DNA of 64,000 bases from Mycobacterium sp. Its GTDB lineage: Bacteria > Actinomycetota > Actinomycetes > Mycobacteriales > Mycobacteriaceae. Under the pieces are notes generated by a model. It searched no databases. It was not told the origin of the DNA and worked only from the letters and a program-made list of their open reading frames with translations. The stretch is taken from assembly GCF_002863225.1 (NCBI RefSeq), contig NZ_PKEK01000050.1, positions 124,001 through 188,000 of the forward strand, read 5' to 3'. How positions within the stretch are numbered: the first letter of the stretch is position 1; each line of letters opens with the position of its first letter. Positions 59,647 to 64,000 of the stretch are shown here, piece after piece. Made by a program: the position numbers and the translations under genes.

Positions 59647-62414
59647 GTATTTCGCTACTGCTGGAGATGGCCCAGTCCGGCGGGCTGGCGGAGCCCGACC
59701 GCACCGCGATCGTGTCCGGTGAACTCCGAATGTCGGTCGACGAACTCAGCGAGCTGGCCGACGGCGGAGCCGGTGTCATCGCGGAGTCCGGGGCACAACA
59801 CGTCGCATACGTCGGTGCCGGCGGGGCAATGTTGCCGCTGCTGTTGTTCGCCGCGGCACGCGCCGCGGTGCCGGTCACTCCACTGAACTACCGACTGTCA
59901 GTCGACGGATTGCGCACACTGATCGCACGACTCCCCGAACCGTTGGTGATCGTCGACGACGTTTACCGCGACATGGTCGGCGACAGCTTCCCGGTGATCT
60001 CGCCAGCGGACTTCTGCATTGCCGCTGAGGCCGCGGATCCGGTGGCGGTCCGCGAACCTGACCCCGACGCGGTCGCGGTGGTCTTGTTCACCTCGGGCAC
60101 CACCTCGGCACCCAAAGCCGTTGAGCTGACTCACAACAACCTGACCAGCTACATCACCGGCACCGTTGAGTTCGATTCCGCACACTCCGGTGACGCCGCC
60201 TTGATCTGCGTGCCGCCATATCACATCGCCGGCGTCTCCGCGGCTTTGTCGAATCTCTACGCGGGCCGCAAGATGGTGTACCAGAGCACATTCGACGCCG
60301 ACGAGTGGGTGCGGCTGGTCGATGACGAAGCTGTCAGCTCGGCGACGGTGGTGCCAACCATGCTCGACCGCATTGTGACCGCGCTGGAGGCCACCACTAC
60401 CGACACCACATTGCCGACCCTGCGCACGCTGGCCTACGGCGGCTCCAAAGTCGCACTCCCACTGCTGCGTAAGGCGCTCGCCCTGCTGCCCGGGGTCGGC
60501 TTCGTCAACGCTTACGGCCTCACCGAGACCAGTTCCACGATCGCCGTGCTGACTCCTGAGGACCACCGCCTTGCGCTGGCGTCTGACGATCCGGGTGTGC
60601 TCCGCCGACTCGGCTCGGTGGGACGGCCGGTACCGGCGGTTGAGGTCCAGATCCGCGGTGAGCACGGCAGCGTCCTCGGCCCGAACGAGCCCGGTGAGCT
60701 GTTCGTTCGCGGCGAGCAGGTCTCCGGCCGCTACACAGACATCGGATCGGTGCTCGACGCCGACGGCTGGTTTCCCACCCGCGACATGGCATACCTCGAT
60801 GCCGACGGCTATCTGTTCATCGGCGGCCGCTCCGACGACACCATCATCCGCGGCGGGGAGAACATCGCCCCGGCCGAGATCGAGGACGTCCTCGTCGAAC
60901 ACCCACAGGTACGCGAGTGTGCTGTGGTCGGTGCCGCGGATCCGGAATGGGGCCAGATCATCGTCGCCGTCGTTGTGCCCGCGCCGGGCGCTGACCCTGA
61001 TGTTGAGGCGTTGCGTGGTTTCGTGCGCGGTCAATTGCGCGGCTCACGCACCCCGGACAGGATTGTCTTCCGCGACGAACTGCCCACCACCGCCACCGGC
61101 AAGGTGCTGCGTCGCGAACTCGCCGACGAACTGGCGAAGACCGAGGTCGAATCGGCGTGGCCGACCCACCCGGACTACCGGATCGACGTCAGCGCCTGCC
61201 CGTTCACCGGTCAGGTGTGGGCGGGCGAGGTACTCATCGCCGAGAGTGACGCCTGCCTGCTCGTGACGGAAACCGATCACGTTGATCGGCTGTACTTCCC
61301 GGCGGAATCCGTTCGATGGGAGTTGTTCACACCATCCGAGCGCACCACGGTCTGCCCGTTCAAAGGTGTCGCCACGTACTGGAACCTCACCGCCGTGGAG
61401 CCCACCACCGACGACGTGGTCTGGACCTACCGAACGCCGCTCCCTGAGGTCGCCGCCCTTTCCGGACACGTGTCCTTCTACTCGCGCGCCCTGCGCGTGC
61501 TGGTCGTGGAGCGCTGGCAGGACGGCACAACCGTTCCCGCGACGTTTCCGCTGTGGGGAGACGCCGACGAGCTGATCCGCCTCATCGACGTAGAGCCGGT
61601 GGCCGAGCGGCACTTCGTCGGACCGGCACACGGGCCGACGCGACGCGATGTCGTCGAAGGAGGTCAGTTCGCCGCCCAAGCCATCGTGGCAATGACCAAA
61701 ACCATTGCAGGACAACGTGTCACTTCAGCATCGCTCAGCTTCATGAAAGCGGCCTCGTTCACCGCCCCCATCGATGTCGCCGTCGATGTGTTGCGGCAAG
61801 GGCGGACGTTTTCCACCGCGGAGGTGCGGTTGAGCCAGAACGGCGTCCTGCGCAGCGTCGGGTTGTTGCTCGCCGACTCGGGCGCGCCCGACGTCATTCG
61901 CGACGTCGAGGCAATGCCCGATGTGGTCGGCCCGGACGACGCGTTGCCGTTCGCCGGTTTCGGCATGCCGGGCAGGGAAATTCGGGTCGTCGACGGTGCA
62001 TACGACCCGGATCCCGACCGGGTCGCAGCTCCTAGAATCGACGCCTGGGTGCGCTTCCGTGAGGCTCCCGCGGCGGCCCATCTGCACACTGCGTTGCTGG
62101 CTCAGTCGACGACGCATTGGACGATCGCCGCCGGCATGCTCCCCCACCGCGGTTTCGGCGAGGCGCGGGCTCACCGGGACCTGTCGACAGGAATCATCAA
62201 GTTGGACATCGCGTTTCACGACGAGGTGGACGTCACCGAATGGCTGCTCTATTCCAATCGCGCATTCTGGGCGGGGCGCGGGCTCATCCAGGGTGATGGG
62301 CGGGTATTCACCCGCGAAGGGGTGCTTGCGGCCTCCTATGTCGTGCAGGCCATGGTGCGGAACTTCGACAACGATCCGGCGTTGATGGGTCACGACAGCC
62401 GGACCGCGATGTGA
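59643..62414 (+). CDS. acyl-CoA ligase / DUF427 / TesB-type thioesterase fusion
   Basis: A 923-aa three-part protein. Residues about 1-500: ANL ligase with LFTSGTTSAPKAVELTHNN (about 149), AYGLTETSSTIA, ATGKVLRRELAD. Residues about 508-625: DUF427, with CPFTGQVWAGEVLIAES, YFPAESVRWELF, TTVCPFKGVATYWNLTA and ALSGHVSFYSR. Residues about 630-915: acyl-CoA thioesterase II, with LIRLIDVEPVAERHFVGPAH, GGQFAAQAIVAM, AFHDEVDVTEWLLYSNRAFW and ASYVVQAMVRN, whose Asp and Gln match the E. coli TesB D...Q set. Making and hydrolysing a CoA thioester in one chain is unusual. ATG overlaps the SDR stop. Confidence 0.87.
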   Translation: MSISLLLEMAQSGGLAEPDRTAIVSGELRMSVDELSELADGGAGVIAESGAQHVAYVGAGGAMLPLLLFAAARAAVPVTPLNYRLSVDGLRTLIARLPEPLVIVDDVYRDMVGDSFPVISPADFCIAAEAADPVAVREPDPDAVAVVLFTSGTTSAPKAVELTHNNLTSYITGTVEFDSAHSGDAALICVPPYHIAGVSAALSNLYAGRKMVYQSTFDADEWVRLVDDEAVSSATVVPTMLDRIVTALEATTTDTTLPTLRTLAYGGSKVALPLLRKALALLPGVGFVNAYGLTETSSTIAVLTPEDHRLALASDDPGVLRRLGSVGRPVPAVEVQIRGEHGSVLGPNEPGELFVRGEQVSGRYTDIGSVLDADGWFPTRDMAYLDADGYLFIGGRSDDTIIRGGENIAPAEIEDVLVEHPQVRECAVVGAADPEWGQIIVAVVVPAPGADPDVEALRGFVRGQLRGSRTPDRIVFRDELPTTATGKVLRRELADELAKTEVESAWPTHPDYRIDVSACPFTGQVWAGEVLIAESDACLLVTETDHVDRLYFPAESVRWELFTPSERTTVCPFKGVATYWNLTAVEPTTDDVVWTYRTPLPEVAALSGHVSFYSRALRVLVVERWQDGTTVPATFPLWGDADELIRLIDVEPVAERHFVGPAHGPTRRDVVEGGQFAAQAIVAMTKTIAGQRVTSASLSFMKAASFTAPIDVAVDVLRQGRTFSTAEVRLSQNGVLRSVGLLLADSGAPDVIRDVEAMPDVVGPDDALPFAGFGMPGREIRVVDGAYDPDPDRVAAPRIDAWVRFREAPAAAHLHTALLAQSTTHWTIAAGMLPHRGFGEARAHRDLSTGIIKLDIAFHDEVDVTEWLLYSNRAFWAGRGLIQGDGRVFTREGVLAASYVVQAMVRNFDNDPALMGHDSRTAM

Positions 62415-62436
62415 GATGTGACGCGGCGGTTCGGGA

Positions 62437-63243
62437 TCAGCCGATGTGGCCGAGGACGTAGCGGCCGCCGTCGGGATGGTGGTACCACCCGCCGGCAGCT
62501 GATGTACCGCCGTCGACGTGCAGTGTCTGGCCGGTGATGTAGGAACTCAGATCGCCGGCGAGAAACACAGCGGCTCCCGCCATCTCGTCGACGTGGCCGG
62601 CTCGCCCGAGCGGCACCATCAGCTTGGCGTTCTGCTCGCCCTCTGGTGCCATCGCCCGAAGACTCTCGGTCGAGGTGAAGTCGGGCGCCAATCCGTTGAC
62701 CCGAATGCCGTGCGGTGCGAGTTCCAGTGCAGCGGTCTTGGTGAAGTTGACGACACCGGCTTTAGCGGCCGCATAGGCTGCGAAACCCGGTGCGGCGCGG
62801 ACCCCTTCGATCGTGCTGATGTTGACGATGCTGCCTCCCAGTCCGCGGGCTGCCATCTCGCGGCCGACGCGCTGCGTGCACAGCATGACCTGAACGAGGT
62901 TGATCCGGATCAACGCCTCCCACCCGTTGGGAGAGGTGTCCAGAAGGCCGGACCAGAACACGCCACCGGCATTGTTCACCAGGATGGACGGTGTGCCCAA
63001 CTCGCTCGAAGTTCGGACGACGGCGGCATCGACTTGCTCTTGGTCGCGAACGTCGGTGACGCAGGCAATTCCGTCGGCTTCCGCGGCCGCAGACTCCGCG
63101 CTGTCGGGATTTCGCTCCCAGATCGCCACTCGCGCACCAAATGCGGCCAGGGCCAACGCGGTCGCTCGGCCGATGCCAGTGCCGCCACCGGTCACGACCG
63201 CCACGCGTCCGTCCAGCGCGACCGCGTCGCGCGACAGCACCAT
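62437..63243 (-). CDS. SDR-family oxidoreductase
   Basis: A 268-aa classical SDR: TGGGTGIGRATALAL, NNAGG, NISTIEGVRAAPG and YAAAK, ending ITGQTLHVDGGTSAAGG. ATG at 63243 is chosen because GGAGGG lies 4 nt upstream; other in-frame starts lie further up without a good site. It converges on the fusion gene and is divergent from the mycofactocin-type SDR. Confidence 0.9.
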   Translation of the reverse strand: MVLSRDAVALDGRVAVVTGGGTGIGRATALALAAFGARVAIWERNPDSAESAAAEADGIACVTDVRDQEQVDAAVVRTSSELGTPSILVNNAGGVFWSGLLDTSPNGWEALIRINLVQVMLCTQRVGREMAARGLGGSIVNISTIEGVRAAPGFAAYAAAKAGVVNFTKTAALELAPHGIRVNGLAPDFTSTESLRAMAPEGEQNAKLMVPLGRAGHVDEMAGAAVFLAGDLSSYITGQTLHVDGGTSAAGGWYHHPDGGRYVLGHIG

Positions 63244-63304
63244 CGCACCCTCCATTCGTGCCCGAACCCGACCGTCTCCTCGGTGAACCCTTACATGACA
63301 GATA

Positions 63305-63326
63305 AACACTGAGTGTTCTATTATTC
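63305..63326. promoter_or_regulatory. AACACT-G-AGTGTT palindrome and TGTTCTATTATTC motif
   Basis: A perfect 6-bp inverted repeat (63305-63317) overlaps TGTTCTATTATTC (63314-63326), a one-mismatch copy of the recurrent 13-mer whose TATTAT (63319-63324) can be the -10 for the SDR at 63375. Confidence 0.5.
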
Positions 63327-63374
63327 AATGCGCCGCTCGGGAAATCTCCTCGCTCGGCCCGTCTGGAGGATGAG

Positions 63375-64000
63375 ATGAATCGACTCAAGGGCAAGGTCGC
63401 CCTCGTTACTGGTGCCGCCCGCGGTCAAGGACGCAGCCATGCCGTTCACCTCGCAGATGAGGGCGCCGACATCATCGCGATCGACATCTGCGCCGACATC
63501 GCTTCGAACGAATACCCACTTGCCACTCGTGAAGATCTCGACGAAACCGTCAACCTCGTCGAGAAATCCGGACAGCGAGCATTCTCGGCCGCCGTCGACG
63601 TACGCGATCGATTCTCCTTGAAGGCGGCCCTGGATGAGGCCGTCGAACAATTCGGCGGACTGCACGCCGTGGTAGCCAACGCTGGAATCTGCCCGCAGGG
63701 CAACCACATTCCCTTTCGCGGGTTCGTCGACGCCTTCGACGTGGACTTTGTGGGCGTGGTGAACACCATCCACGTCAGCCTCGACCATCTGACGACCGGC
63801 GGCTCTATCATCGCGACCGGGTCGATCGCCGGACTTGTCGATCAGAAGGACCTCGCGACGGGAGGCGGACCGCAGGGGCCAGGCGGAGCCGGGTACGGCT
63901 TGGCGAAAAAGATGATTCGCGACTACACGAAGGCTCTTGCGCTCACGATGGCGCCACACAACATTCGCGTCAATGCCGTGCATCCGACCAACGTCAACAC
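63375..64000 (+). CDS. mycofactocin-type SDR (carveol dehydrogenase-like), cut by window edge
   Basis: Open to the window end, 208 codons visible. MNRLKGKVALVTGAARGQGR, AVHLADEGADIIAIDICADI and VVANAGICPQG are typical of the mycofactocin-coupled SDR group (nondissociable NAD, electrons passed to mycofactocin), which includes carveol dehydrogenases. The catalytic Tyr/Lys are in AGYGLAKKMI. ATG preceded by GGAGG. It would oxidise an alcohol at the start of the pathway. Confidence 0.87.
   Translation, partial: MNRLKGKVALVTGAARGQGRSHAVHLADEGADIIAIDICADIASNEYPLATREDLDETVNLVEKSGQRAFSAAVDVRDRFSLKAALDEAVEQFGGLHAVVANAGICPQGNHIPFRGFVDAFDVDFVGVVNTIHVSLDHLTTGGSIIATGSIAGLVDQKDLATGGGPQGPGGAGYGLAKKMIRDYTKALALTMAPHNIRVNAVHPTNVN

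Noticed and set aside
1..64000. Mobile elements, CRISPR arrays, tRNA or rRNA genes
   Set aside because: No transposase, integrase, regular repeat array or RNA gene structure was found on reading either strand.

Overview
This is a 64-kb segment of a high-GC actinobacterial chromosome, most likely a Mycobacterium or Mycolicibacterium. The evidence is high GC, many GTG and TTG starts, many TAnnnT -10 boxes placed 6-8 nt before a start codon (leaderless mRNAs), a class III adenylate cyclase of the six-TM/HAMP mycobacterial type, a mycofactocin-type SDR, and a dense set of acyl-CoA catabolic paralogues. No rRNA, tRNA, CRISPR, IS element or phage gene is visible. Genes are packed head to tail, often with 4-nt stop/start overlaps. 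The window cuts a gene at each end: an acyl-CoA dehydrogenase on the left and an SDR on the right.

Layout. 1-6.2 kb: paired acyl-CoA dehydrogenases (ACADs), a P450, a double-domain CaiB/BaiF CoA-transferase, and an OB-fold protein with a Cys-less thiolase-like protein. 6.2-15.7 kb: three more CaiB/BaiF transferases, VOC proteins, a P450, an acyl-CoA ligase and a DapB-like reductase. 16-24.9 kb: two hot-dog dehydratases around an aldehyde dehydrogenase, SDR, 3Fe-4S ferredoxin, a second ACAD pair, a TetR regulator with a ferritin-like protein, and an amidohydrolase. 24.9-36.6 kb: adenylate cyclase, SMP-30-like protein, SnoaL-like protein, SDRs, aminoglycoside-phosphotransferase-like kinase, P450, crotonases and an ACAD. 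36.6-41.4 kb: a TetR regulator followed by an unusual operon of a CbbQ/NorQ-type AAA+ ATPase, a NorD/CbbO-type VWA protein and four small or medium membrane proteins. 41.4-49.1 kb (minus): LLM flavin oxidoreductase, acyl-CoA ligase, Ltp-type thiolase-like protein, DUF35 protein, SnoaL-like protein, fused E1 alpha-beta dehydrogenase, free-standing lipoyl domain and crotonase. 49.2-64 kb: MaoC hydratase, two TetR regulators, SDRs, ligases, ACAD, aldehyde dehydrogenases and a ligase-DUF427-thioesterase fusion.

Taken together this looks like a catabolic island. P450s plus ferredoxin would oxidise a hydrophobic substrate; SDRs and aldehyde dehydrogenases would carry alcohols to acids; ligases and CaiB/BaiF transferases would make CoA thioesters; ACAD pairs, crotonases and MaoC hydratases would run beta-oxidation; and Ltp/DUF35-type pairs would do retro-aldol chain removal. 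The heteromeric ACAD and aldolase components resemble steroid or branched isoprenoid side-chain degradation, but the substrate cannot be read from sequence.

The most promising undescribed item is the 37.5-41.4 kb MoxR/VWA/membrane operon. Its TetR regulator has a paralogue at 21.9 kb that precedes a ferritin-like, putatively di-iron protein. Both regulators sit behind tandem TGAC-N4-GTCA palindromes repeated with the same 13-bp period, suggesting shared control.
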